Assembly: GCA_018296165.2 (NCBI GenBank)
Contig: JACKQL020000104.1
Span: 62,001-126,000, forward strand
DNA length: 64,000 nucleotides
Reading direction: 5' to 3'
Source: Termitomyces sp. T153
Taxonomy: Eukaryota; Basidiomycota; Agaricomycetes; Agaricales; Lyophyllaceae
Shown here in pieces: positions 38,534-50,435 of this stretch (position 1 is the first letter of the stretch; every line of letters begins with the position of its first letter). Below the pieces are notes generated by a model, which worked only from the letters and a program-made list of their open reading frames with translations, was not told the origin of the DNA and did no database searches. The position numbers and the translations under genes are program-made.

Positions 38534-38924
38534 CATCTCCCGCGTTGAAATAGTGTTATCCTCCTTACTATCGACCAGCCAATTCAACTGCGGTTAACGT
38601 CGTATGGACGACATCTTCCCTGTCGGTAAGCTACGGCCCCGTTGAGCCATGATAACACATCCATATCCAATTTGCCCTTACCTTTCGTGGGATGAGCCGG
38701 TGTTTATGTGCTGAGTACCCCGCCAACGGCGGTTTTCAGAGGTCGCATTATCAGGAAAAATCTTATGCTGGGCAACTGTAAATGTACAAGAAAGGTAAAG
38801 TGAAGTTTTATTACTTATGGTGTGGATGTTGATGGTGGTGTTTGCATGACAAGATACAATGCTACTTAGTGTGTCGATATTCATGCTGAACATGAGGGAA
38901 AGAAAATGACGAAAAGATCCAATT
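38534..38924. other. intergenic DNA between convergent genes
   Basis: 3' regions of the KAT14-like gene and of the - strand hypothetical gene. No further feature seen. Confidence 0.5.
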
Positions 38925-39929
38925 TTACGATTCTAACGGGCGCTTGCGTAGCGTCTGAACTGGTGTCATGGTGAATATGACGTTTAAAGCCCTCCTTATC
39001 TTGGCAATCTTACTATCCAGTTTTTCCGCTTGAACGTCGGCGCCTGGTGTCCCGAGACTGACACGATGTTTTTCAACCGCTTTTCCCTTTTTCCAATTGA
39101 CGTGGGGTGCCTCCAAGCCCAATTTCCTAGCAGTCAGAAGTTTCTTTCTGCCTAGCAACCTCTGCCGCAGAAACTTCTGCGTCGTAAGTCCAATTGCTTC
39201 CGATTCTATCTCCCTTGTTAGGCAATGGGCCGCTCAGAGACTTCTTCCTCCTGACACAACGCTTCTCGAGAGCCCGAACGTCCTCTTCATCAGGTGGAGA
39301 GTTCGTGACCATCATTGATGATTTCGGCGACTGTAACCAGGCGATTTCCTCTCCTTGATTTTCCAGAGGGTGGAATTCGTGCGGGGTCGTCCGCCAGGCT
39401 TCCCTGAGCCTCCTAGAGTACCCGCCTTGAAGCGAATACGGCTGTCTTCTTTTCTTTATTTTCTTCCTCCTCTACCGCTCGTTTCTTTGCTTCCGCTGCC
39501 GCGGTCGTCGCAGAGAGATTTGTACTCATTCTGCGAACGCTCCAGTACATCTTTGATTTTCTGCTTCCAGTGGTCCATCTGGTGAAGCATGAGCCTGAAC
39601 GTGAATGTTGTGTATTTCTCTCCTAGGGGAAATTTTGCTATTGTCCAAGTTGATGTCACGAGGATTCCAGGAGGCTGTCGCGATTGTGTGGCCGTGCTTG
39701 CGCCCAGTAGTCTTCCTTTGCTGAGGCGCATAAGCACTGTCGACGCGACTGTGGACCAGATTGGTGAGGGCGTCTACAACGGAACGAAGTCAGCGGCAAG
39801 AGGTATAGAGTTGATACCGTCAATGGCGCCATTATCGCCGTCGATGCGAGAACGAGATTTATGAGAAGTGAGGCGTTCAAAGAAGTTAAAGAGCCTCGCG
39901 AACTCAGTAGTTTTGTATTCGGAAGTCAT
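38925..39929 (-). CDS. hypothetical multi-exon protein with basic/acidic coiled part
   Basis: A start at 39,929 gives MTSEYKTTEFARLFNFFERL. A GTATCA...TTGTAG intron (44 nt, branch CTGAC) then continues to DALTNLVHSRVDSAYAPQQR and ATASWNPRDINLDNSK. Downstream frames look coding (AAAEAKKRAVEEEENKEKK, then RKLGLEAPHVNWKKGKAVEK and a C-terminus ending TLRKRPLES at 38,925). Exact exon borders in the middle are uncertain. The composition and intron signals support a real gene. I do not recognise the family. The basic and acidic helical segments suggest a nuclear or structural protein, but this is a guess. Confidence 0.5.
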
Positions 39930-40336
39930 CAATAACTCTTGGGAAGTCTCACAGGAAGGAAAGTTCAGTGGCGCAGCTAGGCACTGAGTCCGCCGTCAAC
40001 TGCTTTATGGGGATGACCCGACGGTCATGATCAAAAAGTTTGCATATTGAGGATATTATGACCATTTGGCCAGCCATTGTCGGCTAACAGACAAAACCGC
40101 GATCACGAATATGCCACTATTGTCTAAAGCTGGCCACTCCAGTCAACGATATTATTCGGGAATTTCAATTGGCATGGTGTATAAGTAGCTATAGCTTGCT
40201 TACGTCTTGAATAAGGCCGGTCGACCACTTTCCCAAGTGATTCAGAAATGGAGTGCGTTTGATATCACAACATGTACAACAGTGAATTTTCAATATCGCA
40301 TGCGATCCTGAAGGTTCTAAGGCATCTATCACTGAT
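39930..40336. other. intergenic DNA, no gene seen
   Basis: Between two - strand genes. No coding or RNA feature identified. Confidence 0.5.
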
Positions 40337-41703
40337 TTACCACGGTGTCCTCCTAACTCTAATGTGCCCTTTGCTTCGCAAAATCCAGATCGTGGTTTTC
40401 ATATCTTGATCTTCCATTTCGTCAACCTTGATCTTTGCAGCGCGTTCATCTCCACTATCTTCGTCTTGAGATTGCTCGGCAGCATCTTCTGTCGTATCAT
40501 CAGAATTGATAAACTGCTCCACACTAACCTGTCCTTCGTCGCCAGCGACAAGAGAGCTCCACCCGATGGTCTTCAGTGACTTGAGCTTGTGACCGACCAC
40601 GATACTTGCCTCGAGTTCGCGACGTCTGATATCAGCGGCAGCTCCGTCAAAGCATCGTCGGCATTCACTCCAGTCACGAAGTAGAGGCTGTGGCTGTGAA
40701 GTATCTCCCTCCATGATATGGGAAATATGAGACGACAAGAGCGAATCATTAGACAAGAAGAGTCCGAGGTGAAGGTGCTCAAGATGCTCGAGAGGGTTCA
40801 AAGCGGTGGCGAAAGCGTTCTGAATTTCAACATAGGGTCAGCATGTAATATTCCATCTACAGCCAATCAATCTCACGGCCATCTTCTTAACGTCTAAATA
40901 GTCATCCGGAATGGGTGAGTGTAAGGTGCAGCCAAGACTATCCTCAAAGCAAGCCCAGCAACAACTAAAATCAATACGTTCTGTGCAGCTAAGATAAAGG
41001 ACCACCAAGCAAGGGAATGTTTTTGCGATGAGGCCAAGCAACAAGCGGTCTATGCGAGGGAGACTTGAGAGAGTTAATGAAGACAGGTTTGGATAAGTGA
41101 CACAAGGAGCCAATGATGAGAAGATATTAACGATTGCCGGGTGCTGAGTTGAGAGTCCTTCCTGTGTCAAGTCGATGGAGAGTGACCGCAGGTGCGAGAG
41201 CCAGTGAAGTCGTATCGACTTGTCAAAGAGAACCTTAGATGGGGTATAGAGGTTCCTGTCAATTTTCGTAAGTTGTTCGTCGTGTCCTCGGCATCCGCGA
41301 GTGCATATACTCACTTCACCCAGGTAAAACTACCAACTTCGCATCTCATTTCAGGGTTCACGCCAAATGAGTTAAGTATTTTAAAGATCGTAGACCACTC
41401 TTCGCGAGACATGAGGCGTAGGTCGTGGAAGAAGCGACGCAGAGTTAGTTGACGGATGGTTCTCGATGTCAAAGTTAGGGGAGCGATTGATGCAAATCGT
41501 TGAGTGTTTCGTTCAGATGTAAGCTGTGCGATGAAAAATTCGACAATGCGATCGAGAAGCTCTGCGGGGACTTGTAGAGATTGCAACCGTCGGATGTTAT
41601 TAGTTTTACTGCTTGAATAGAGCAACTTGTTTATCGAGCAAGTTCGGCGAGTATCAGAGCACAAAAGCAAAGCTGAGTTTCTTGAATTTCTTCTTGAAGG
41701 CAT
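40337..41703 (-). CDS. F-box-like protein, 416 residues
   Basis: Three exons (41703-41315, 41255-40877, 40819-40337) join in phase. An F-box-like segment lies near residues 45-90 (LQVPAELLDRIVEFFIAQL ... IAPLTLTSRTIRQLTLRRFF), followed by Leu-rich repeats-like sequence (LRSLSIDLTQEGL, LSSLTLSSLPRIDRLLL, LEHLEHLHLGLFLS) and an acidic tail (DDTTEDAAEQSQDEDSGDE). This is the common mushroom F-box-like architecture, presumed substrate receptor of SCF ubiquitin ligases. The ATG at 41,742 is an alternative start 13 codons upstream. Target unknown. Confidence 0.75.
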
Positions 41704-42637
41704 TCTAATTGACACAGACAAGTAGGCAATAGCCCCAAGCATATCAGAACATATCGATAAAGAATTCAGAGCTGGAAAGAAAGAAAAAAGTACTTATTTT
41801 TTCGTAGTAGACCGCGTTCGTTACAATATCACATGATTTATGCCAGGTGTCACACACTGCAAGGAAGGCTAGCTATTACTGTCGGTGACCCAGATATGAA
41901 ATAAGAATTCGGATGACTTCGGCTTCCATCAATATATTACGGATTCCTTAGAAAATAAGAAACTTACACCCCTAGTATACATAGTATGAGTGTGCCAAGT
42001 TTTGTATTTTTTTCTCATTCAAGGAAGGATGCCAGAGGCATCCCAATGAAAGGGTCGTTTTGAACCTGAAATGAAACGTGACGGGTATGTGACCCTGCCA
42101 AGCTTTAGGACTCCGCGTCATGGTCTGCGAAGAGTCCAGGGTAGGATGCCGAGCTGAGTTTAAATATTTGTCAGCCAATTCGTCCTTCTGTCGTTCGAAG
42201 CTTGCTTTCTCCCTCTTATACACATTATAGATGTTCAGATTAAGCCAGATCAGTAGAGATCGTCTACTATCACTGACATGACAACTTTGAGAAAAATTAG
42301 ACGTATAACACGCTGACAATACACAGATGAAAGTAGATGAAATAGTAAAATTCGACCATCCTCACAAGTTTGATTTTTGCTACTTTTTTGGCTTCATGTA
42401 CATAGGATCTGAGTTAAGGCATCTATGTATGACATGTCTGGCATTGCTGAAAATAATCTACAAAAGAATTGAAGGAGAATTTCGACAAGTATGTGGCCTT
42501 TACCTGCGCCGTTTCATATCTAGGTCACGTTTCATATCTGAGTCACTGACAACTGTGGTAATGCTTTATTACAAGGTATGTAATATGCACTACAATAGAG
42601 GATGTAATGTACAACTAAGGACCATAGCCCAGATAAA
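41704..42637. other. intergenic DNA, no gene supported
   Basis: Open frames at 41,972-42,319 (-) and 42,327-42,641 (+) have no splice-consistent extension, no domain and AT-rich codon use unlike neighbours. They are not called. Confidence 0.45.
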
Positions 42638-45600
42638 TTAAAGTGAAGATCCATTAGATTCCATGGACGAGTGAGAGTTATCGCTCAACAACCACGCGTG
42701 ATTCTCCTTCCTTGGCCTCGGAGGCGCACTTCATCATGAAATGAGTAAAATCATTGAAATAATTTCATTGTGGCATTGTTCAGGACTTACGTGGACCTAC
42801 AACTCCTTTCTCGCGCCATCTGCAGCGGAGGCATTTTCCAGTAACCATCCATCTCACTCGTCAGAGCCTTGGACTTGGCACGAAGTTTCGGCGTGTGATC
42901 ACCCGAATCAGAAAGGGTTGGAGAGCGGGTAGCAAGTGGTGTCCGCGAAGAAGACGAGGGAAGGATGATGTGTGCCACATCATCATCATCGTGAGTGACG
43001 TCGATACCGGAAGTCTTCTTTGCCCAACGCTTCTTTTGACGCTGGCCACGTTTCATTCTTCCTGTATCCCAGTCCTTGTCAGCAGAACTTTCGCTGCTGG
43101 AGCAGAGGTTGATGTCGACAGTGGAAGGCCGAGCGGTAATAACTGTTTTTCTGGGAGTCTCATCCGTGTCCATATTTTGAAGATCTATTGCGTTACGAGA
43201 GGCCAGACACCGAGGTTTCGGCCGTAGAATGGGCGTGTTCTCAGAATCGGTTTTGGTCAGGCGAGAAGTCACAGATTGCAATTGTCGAGGTTTCGATCGC
43301 GAACTTTCCGAATGCTGTGCTGCAGGCTCGACATCTTTCTCATTTGCGAGTTGGCTGAAAGTGCCACTTCGAGATGTAAGGCGACGAGGCTTCGGTCGGT
43401 CTTGACTAGATTTAGGTGCATCCTCGACATCGGTATCGCCCACAAAAATAGCTATCTGGACATCAGGAACACTGGTGGTACTTGTGCCCTTACCGAAGGG
43501 TCTTGGCTTGGAACGAGATATTGAAACCTGTGGGGGAGACTCGGTCTTTACATCCGGCTCCTTTCTCTTTCTCTTCCGAACTCTCTTCGCAGGTTCCTGC
43601 TTTTCTGCTTCCTTTGCCTTCTCCATCGTCTGCCTCTGGTACTCTGCTTCCTCGGCTCTCTCATCCGCATCGAGTTGCTTCCGCCTCTTCATCGCCCTCT
43701 TCATTACAATCATATCAGCGGCGCCCAGCCCCGCATCATCGGAGTCTCCACCTTCCTCCTCCCCTTCGTCCACGGGGAACATAGCCACGCCATAATTTGC
43801 ACTTTCTCTCAAGATCTTGACAGCATCCCTCATCTGACTCACATCAAGATTCATGTCTTGCATGATCAACCGCACACCAATTTCGGGGACCATAATTCGC
43901 TGGAGAAACTCGCTTGCCGTTAGGGGAGATACCAAGTCTGGATCAATCGAGGCAGGCGGGAATAAGTCATACAACGTTTGATGTATAATGACCGATCCCA
44001 TTTCACCGTAGCTACAAATAGAGTCAGTACGAGTTGTTCTGGCGAAAGAGAACCAAAAAACACTCACTACCCTGGCTGTATCTTTTCAAAGCTTGCGAAC
44101 TGCCCACGAACCCCTGCTACAGCTCTCGTCCCCTTCGACCTCACTTCCTCTAACGCCTCCCTCCAGAATACACACCGTGCTCTAGGTCGGTTTTCCTCAC
44201 TACCAAACAAATCAGAATCCACCTGACTACTGTCCTCAATGATAGTGCGTAGTGCGCCCTTCATCTTCCGCACACGTTTGCTGAGTTCGGACCAATCAAT
44301 CGTCTTGGGCCAGCCTTTACGCTCAGCTTCTGGCAGCATCTGACTCTCGAAACGATGACGCTGGCAGACCATAATGTAAACGGTGAAGGGTGCCGTACGT
44401 CCAAGGCGATTCCCTGGTCGGGGTTCGGGACATGACTTTTTAGCAGCAGAAGCCAACAGACGATTGAGCCGGGAGGTAGGCTGAGGAGGAAGAGACGCAT
44501 CACAGTAAGGACAGAGAGTTCCAGGGTCAATTTCTGGTGTTGCAATCAAAAGTGAAAGTAATGTATACAGAAAAGTTCAAAATACCTTGGTCTGCGTCCT
44601 CTTCCTCCTGTTCGTTTTCCTTCAATCTTTTTGGATAGGGCTCGTCATAGATTTCCGAGGAGGAGCGTTTAAGATCAGACTGTCCAGCGATCGGAGGCGA
44701 TGATTTAATGCTATCGAGTACCTGCGTACTCATAGGAAACGGTTGAGCTAGAGGTACATTTTTCTTTTCAGGTGCTTTGTCGGTCGGTGGGGATGATCTA
44801 ATGCTATCGAGTACTTGCGTGCTCATAGGGAACGGCTGAACCTTAGGCGCAGAATTCCTTCGAGGTGCTCTGTCAGTGGGCGGTGATGGTCTGACACCAT
44901 CGAGTCCTTGTACACTCATAGGAAACGGTTGAACTTGAGGTGCATCAACCTGTTCATCTCCGTCATCGCCATCTGAATCACCGGAGGAAACAGTGGTCCG
45001 GTGTGAACTAGCAGATTCAGAATCTCGTTTCCGAATCTTGCTCATAGCAAGTGGAGGCTTGGTGGTAACTATCTTCTCAGAGACATTCCTCTTTCCCGAG
45101 CTTTTCTTCAGAGTCATATGTTCCTGTGATCCCAAAGGTTCAAGCTCCGGGAACTTTGATGGGACTTTTGGAGACAAAGAGGGGAAGACTTCAGCTTTTA
45201 GCCTGGTAGCAGGACATGGCTTTCCAGGATCGTCATCGTCGGACACTCGAATAGGTGAAAAATCAGAGAAAGAGCGAGTAGGTGTCCCAGATATAGTCAT
45301 ACGACGTACTGGAGAGCGTGGAGGGCTAACTCCGGGGAAGGCCTCAGGAACGAGTTGTACTGTTGAAGCTTTACGTCTTAATGGACGCGGTTTGGGACGG
45401 GTCTGTTCAGAAGGTGGATCATTGCGTGTTTGTGCCGTGAATTGGCCTCGTCGCCGACCCGGACTTGTGGACCTGTTGCGAGTTGTACGTACAGGGTTAT
45501 GTTCCTGACGTGTATTGGTTTGAGAGGGCTTAGGTAGAAGAGTTGTCTTTGGACTCGAGGATGCATCTGCATTTGTATGCTCTTTCAGCACGGGTAGTCG

Positions 45601-45996
45601 GGATGAAGACGCGTCGTGTGCCTGAGTATCGTCACCTCGAGGTGATTTGACCTTGTTGAACTTCAAGCGCTTCAGCACATCTGATTCACCCTGTAAAGAA
45701 GGGTGAAATTTGTGGTAGACTCCTTTCCCATCCACATATCCATCCTTTATATTCTGCTTGTCCTCATCAACCACAGATCCAGCACGCGAACTGGCACGCG
45801 AGGAGGACGGCAAGTTCAACTCGTCCGAGTCATCGGAAGCTGGAGTCCTAATCGCCCTTTTCTTCTCTTTCAAAGATGGCTTGATTTCTGTTTGTTTCGC
45901 GGTTTTGACAAAGCTAGATCCAAGATCCTCGGCTGCCACACCTGTACGACGCAAGTTATAAGTTTTTGACTGAGGCTGTGGAGGTCGTGACGGCAT
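42638..45996 (-). CDS. RTC4-like domain protein, 1061 residues
   Basis: Four exons (45996-44586, 44533-44071, 44011-42791, 42728-42638) join in phase. The central region is an RTC4-like domain (TLCPYCDASLPPQPTSRLN, PFTVYIMVCQRHRFESQML, GWPKTIDWSELSKRVRKMK, then QTLYDLFPPASIDPD and LTASEFLQRIMVPE). Yeast Rtc4 was linked to telomere capping; its molecular role is unknown. The N-terminal 450 residues are disordered, Ser/Pro/Arg-rich, with three tandem copies of a unit of about 30 residues based on QPFPMSTQVLDS. The C-terminal part has repeated KPR-containing units (SKPRPFGKG, PKPRRLTSRS, SKPRQLQSVTS, PKPRCLASRN) and basic stretches suggesting a nuclear protein. The final GTAAGT donor moves the end from an in-frame stop at 42,787 to exon 4. 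Upstream in-frame ATGs near 46,027 and 46,060 are alternatives. Confidence 0.82.
44690..44945 (-). repeat. three tandem repeat units inside the RTC4-like gene
   Basis: About 90-bp units encode QPFPMSVQGLDG, QPFPMSTQVLDS and QPFPMSTQVLDS, each followed by a Pro-Pro and DRAP/DKAP-like segment. DNA identity between units 2 and 3 is high, pointing to recent duplication. Confidence 0.7.
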
Positions 45997-46322
45997 GCGA
46001 AGTCTTAGATCATCGACGTGGATCATCGCGTTCCATGATGGACTCGCGCAGATGTTCTCCATGAAGAGAATGTGGAGAGTGCCGAAACTAGAACCTGATA
46101 CAAACGCGAAAATCATTAAATCATAGTAGTGTTCGTGGCTCCACCCACGTGATCATCATGGGGTGCTGCCGAGTCCAAGGACTCACTACGCGACAACTAG
46201 AGGTATATAGTAGTGACGGTGATAGATATATAATGACGAAGAAAACACCGCCTCATTGGAAGATTTACTACTACATGGTTCAACATTATACAACATGGAC
46301 CGACGGACATTGTCGAAGGACT
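45997..46322. other. intergenic region between RTC4-like and TPT1 genes
   Basis: Holds the promoter of the RTC4-like gene and the 3' region of TPT1. No other feature seen. Confidence 0.5.
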
Positions 46323-47351
46323 CTATGTAGCCGAGGATGGAGGTTGTATCGCTGTCTTCCATCCACTGATTTCTTTGCCATCCACGTCTTGAACGTTGAG
46401 GAAGAAGTCAGGAAGAATGAGTCCATCCTGTCCTTCGCTAAGTACTACTCCGTTATCAGAAAGGAAGAACTTGATCCCGGCGTCCAATGCTTTCGGAACA
46501 TCAAGAAAAATAAGAATCTGTGAACTACTTCTCATGCCTGAGATGGATTCAGGAGATGCTGGCGACCGAAATTCAAAGGTAACGATACTCACCACTGATG
46601 ACACCGTTACCTGGAATACCTTGCGCAAAATGTATATGATTCCGTGTCATTTTTGATAAACCCTCTTGAGCTAATGGGCGGTCAAGAAGACAGAAGCAGA
46701 ATCGAGAGATGAGACTCACCAATCAATTTCCATGCTTGTCTCGTCGTCCCGTGGACAGCGACTCCGGTCGGAATATCTTTCAGCGACAGTACAGGCTGAA
46801 GTTCCAGTTTAACCGCCTAATGTGTGTGAGGTCATAAAGCAAAGTGAAATGACTAAGATCATACCTCCATTGAGTGTCCTTGATTCGCCCGAATCCACCA
46901 GTCTCCTGAATCTTCCTTTAAATCGTATCGCTTCTTTGAATCCGCCTTCACAAGCTCCTGCAGCCCCGAGAAATCAATGTCCTGACCCTTGCCTTTCAGA
47001 TTCTCCATCTAAACGATAGATGAATTAGATGTAGTGTCTCCAAGAATGCGCATTTGAGAACCACACCAAATCTTTCACTTTAACGTAACCATCTGGGCGC
47101 ATCGGAAGCCTCTCATTCTTCGCACCATGCCGCAGCAGCCATGATATCGTTTTGGACAAACGAACAGCAGGTGAATCCCTTTCAAGACCCCGGAGTTTAG
47201 TTGACTGCTGTCCACCGCCCTGCTTCGGGCCTTGTTTCTTCTGTCCCTTCTCCTGTTTCTTTCGAGAGTTCGTGGACGCATTGCGTTGGGACTGCATAGG
47301 CTGTGACTCAGTTCCGCTTCCTGTTGGTAATGACGTCTGGGCCGCTGACAT
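46323..47351 (-). CDS. TPT1: tRNA 2'-phosphotransferase (Tpt1/KptA family)
   Basis: Five exons (47351-47067, 47008-46865, 46816-46720, 46664-46593, 46537-46323) join to 270 residues. The enzyme moves the 2'-phosphate left at the tRNA splice junction onto NAD+, the last step of fungal tRNA splicing. Family motifs are all present: RLSKTISWLLRHGAKNE, RPDGYVKVKDL, WIRANQGHSM (the RxxxGHS core), AVHGTTRQAWKLIEEEGL, NHIHFAQG and ILIFLDVPKALDAGIKFF. The N-terminus is a disordered Gln/Lys/Gly-rich tail (KKQGPKQGGGQQ). The frame is open upstream to 47,420, but only through a non-ATG codon, so the start at 47,351 (MSAAQTS) is chosen. Confidence 0.93.
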
Positions 47352-47725
47352 GGTTCGAATGCGTTTCGAGACAAGTCCGAGTCGACGGAGGATCACAGGA
47401 CGAGTGAAAAGTAAGCGCAACAGTTTGACTTCCTTATTAGAGATTCATCATGAGTATTGCATTGCATGCCATGTCAAGTGGCAGAGTACTGTACTCAGAG
47501 TTCAGAAATGCTCACCCGATGGAAATTGGTAAGGACCTCGAAAAAGATTGATCGAGTGATCGGTAATAACAACAGGTACATATAATATAAATTTTACGTG
47601 ATAGTGAATTTCCGACTACTACCATACTTTCCAACGTTAACCGCAGGATTCGACGCGTACATTCTTTTCCCCATGTTCTTATACAGGCACAACATCGAAA
47701 AATTTAGCGTTGACAAATCAAACAC
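47352..47725. other. intergenic DNA upstream of TPT1
   Basis: Promoter region of TPT1 and 3' region of the secreted-protein gene. No other feature seen. Confidence 0.5.
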
Positions 47726-48407
47726 TCATGAAGCTGATTTTGCCGCGGGTCAGTGAGTAAACGTAAACTCGTCCAATTATCCAAATAGTCGACCTACCAG
47801 AGGGACATGAGCCATCGGAGTACAGTGCCCCCAATCCCGACGCCAAAGCATCCACCAAAAGTATTCGCGAACGTGAAAAGAGATTAAATCCCGTCGCTGT
47901 GTTGCTCGCACAAAGCTTGTCTGTGAAGCTTGCCCACACCGAGGTACCGTTACAAATACTCTGAATCACAATTTCCTCCGTGTATGTCAGCACGAGGCCG
48001 TCAACGTTAATCGGCCCATTGTCAAGGGTGAAGCGCTGTAGGATCCGGTCAGGGGTCTTCTTAAAGTCGATGAGGCGTTCTGTGTATATCGTGCTGCTGA
48101 AATTCGCAGTGCGCGTGGCCCCGATGGTATTATCCTTGCCCGTTGTGCCGCGCAGAGGACCAGTCTGAGATGTATGAGCCGCGAAATATATGAAGACCTC
48201 TGCAGATGTACTTACATACCATTCAGAGTCGAAAAACGACCCCGTAGCGTTGAAGAATGTCTGCGCGGGGACGACAAACTGGAATATATTTGGCACGAAG
48301 ACAGGATTCAAGTCGTCTGGGCATCTGTCGAAATTTACTGGCGGGGATGGCTTTGCAGCAGCCAAGAAAGCAAATGTGATAAACAAGAGATGTGTAGCTG
48401 CAACCAT
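47726..48407 (-). CDS. small secreted protein of unknown function, 188 residues
   Basis: Exons 48407-48216, 48164-47798 and a possible final 8-nt exon 47733-47726 join in phase. Residues 1-18 form a signal peptide (MVAATHLLFITFAFLAAA). The mature part is beta-rich, with Cys at RCPDDLN, SICNG, KLCAS and GSCPS, and several N-glycosylation motifs (NATG, NFSS, NGTS). The motifs suggest an extracellular disulfide-bonded fold; no family recognised. If the last intron is not used, the frame instead runs on to 47,718, replacing the last 2 residues by about 28. It could be an effector-like or cell-wall protein, which is inference. Confidence 0.7.
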
Positions 48408-49563
48408 GGAGGTAGTGTATACCGGGAAGTATGTATATCCTGAGCAATTTTATAGAGCTCAAGTATACCCAAAAGGCAGACAGTCTTAGCTGAAATCAGA
48501 AGGTCGAACCATACCATTTCCCAGAGTCCTCGGCCTCGAAAAGGATGTGTCATGATCAGCTGAGCGAGTTTCTAGTCCCATTGTTTATCTATTCAAGAAC
48601 TTCTAGCCTGCTGGAGTTCCATACATGCTTCTATTGTTGATAATGATTTCCAAGAATAACAATAACAATTGAATTCCGATTTCCAGTCCAGTCCTGACTC
48701 TCGTTCACATCGATAATGAGTACTTTTGCTCTCATATTTGTCTAAATCGACCGCGAGACCCCAACTGAATTGAGCTGTCGAAGATCAAACGATTTCTTAG
48801 CAGCCGATGCCCTCACTGGCAGCGGCCAGGAGCAAATCAGAGAGACAGTGGGAACGAGTAACACATATACAGAGACGAACATCCGATGGACACGAAGCAT
48901 GGTAAGCTGTTTTAGTTTAGACGCTGTCAGCGTAGGAAAATAGAGAATCAGAAAATAGGGGCTAAGTACTAGGCAAAATCCCTTTTGAGATTCGGGTAAC
49001 CTTGATCTGAGGAAGCAAAAGAGCCACGCGCTTGTGAGCTTCGAGTTCGAGGCGAACTAGAGGAACAAACAAGCGCTTACAAACCGGTGAAGAATAGAGT
49101 AAGTACTGATATGATGCCGTACTTGTCTCAGGCTATCGTTGTGTAGTACCCACAAAAACACGCGAAAAACCAAAGACGGGGCTAGTCAGTACTGTCATGT
49201 GTCGCGATATGAAATCGGTTCGCAATGTGAAATTTGCATTTAGCAGCGACTAAATACACTTACCCTCGAGGTCCTGAAAAAAAAACATATATGAATGCAG
49301 TATATATCATGAGTGCTCTATGCCTATCTCATAGAAAATTGAAGTTGTTAAAGTGTAGAAAATCCCAAAGTGTGAAATCAGACCGAGTTTTGTAACCCAC
49401 CTGGGCTCGGGTGAAATGAATCAACAAAGAGTATGCAAAATATAATTACACAGAATCCTTTGATACATACATAATGTCTTTAATACAAGGTGGAAAGCCC
49501 CAGGAAGTGGGAAATCTTTGTGTTCGACTAAAGAAGGTGTGACAATTCAGGGGCTATTGAAAC
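48408..49563. other. intergenic DNA left of the Gypsy element
   Basis: About 1.15 kb with no supported gene. It ends in GAAAC at 49,559-49,563, the left target duplication of the retrotransposon. Confidence 0.5.
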
Positions 49564-49793
49564 TGTGACAGTAGCGTGTGAGACACGGTAACGTCGCACG
49601 AGATTAAACTGAGAGTATTTCGTAGGAACAGTTGTAAGTCCTAGAATTGAAAGAACCAACTAATACGATACATTGTGAACATATATATATATCATAGAGC
49701 TGTAATAGGTAATATAACAGTAGTAAGTCATTGGATGTACAGTAAGCAGTAGCGTGATGTGCTCTTGGTATTGCACCGCTACATATGCCCTCC
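49564..49793 (-). repeat. 3' LTR (left copy), 230 bp
   Basis: Begins TGTGACAGTAGCGTGTGAGAC and ends ACCGCTACA. It is longer than its partner through an extra stretch of about 35 bp (around 49,720-49,755) and an expanded AT repeat near 49,681. Confidence 0.88.
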
Positions 49794-50435
49794 AGGCATC
49801 ATAGACAACAAAAGGAGCTTTGAAGTGTTGGGACAGCAATGACTTAACACTGAGTCAAGTAATAACAGTGGAGTTGAGTAAAGATCAGGGATTCAAGTAA
49901 AGACTGTGGATTTGAGTAAAGACTGTGAAATGGAGTTTTATTTCTTTGAGATGGTGAAGCCCCAAGGGATGTGAGTAGTGGAAGTGGAAGTGTTAATCCA
50001 ATGAAGCATTGTTCAGCAAGGTGGCAAGTTTGGCCAGCTTGGGGTCCAAATCCAGGTTGTACATCTCTTGGTCTGGGTTTTCAACAGGGGTCTCCTCTGT
50101 ATTACCAGCATTAGACTTCTCAGCAGTCATAGTGATACTAGATGCAGAGGTTGCATGGATCATGGGGTCAGTACAAAGTATGACAGAAGCTCCATATTTG
50201 TCAAAGGCACATGTGAGAGTGCCACTGTTAGTGCCAAGGGGTAAGGAGATAGAGGCAGCAGTGAATGTGGTCTCCTTGTGGCAGGGGTGAGGAGCATATG
50301 GGAGTGGCAACAGTACAATGGAGGGATTGGGCTAGACATGTTGGTGACAGATCCAGATTTCTGGTGGTTGCACTTCTGGTGTGGGAGTTTGGGGAGAGCA
50401 CAGAGGTGAGGTGGAAGCAAATCTTCTTGGTGGGC

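Noticed and set aside
41972..42641. Two 100-codon frames on opposite strands
   Set aside because: AT-rich codons, no domain and no introns that would extend them.
47352..47420. Extended N-terminus of TPT1 (LLFTRPVILRRLGLV)
   Set aside because: It would begin at a TTG codon. The first ATG is at 47,351.
49993..50420. Further frames downstream of the extra Gypsy ORF
   Set aside because: Stops and frame changes; probably element 3' region, but not supportable as genes.
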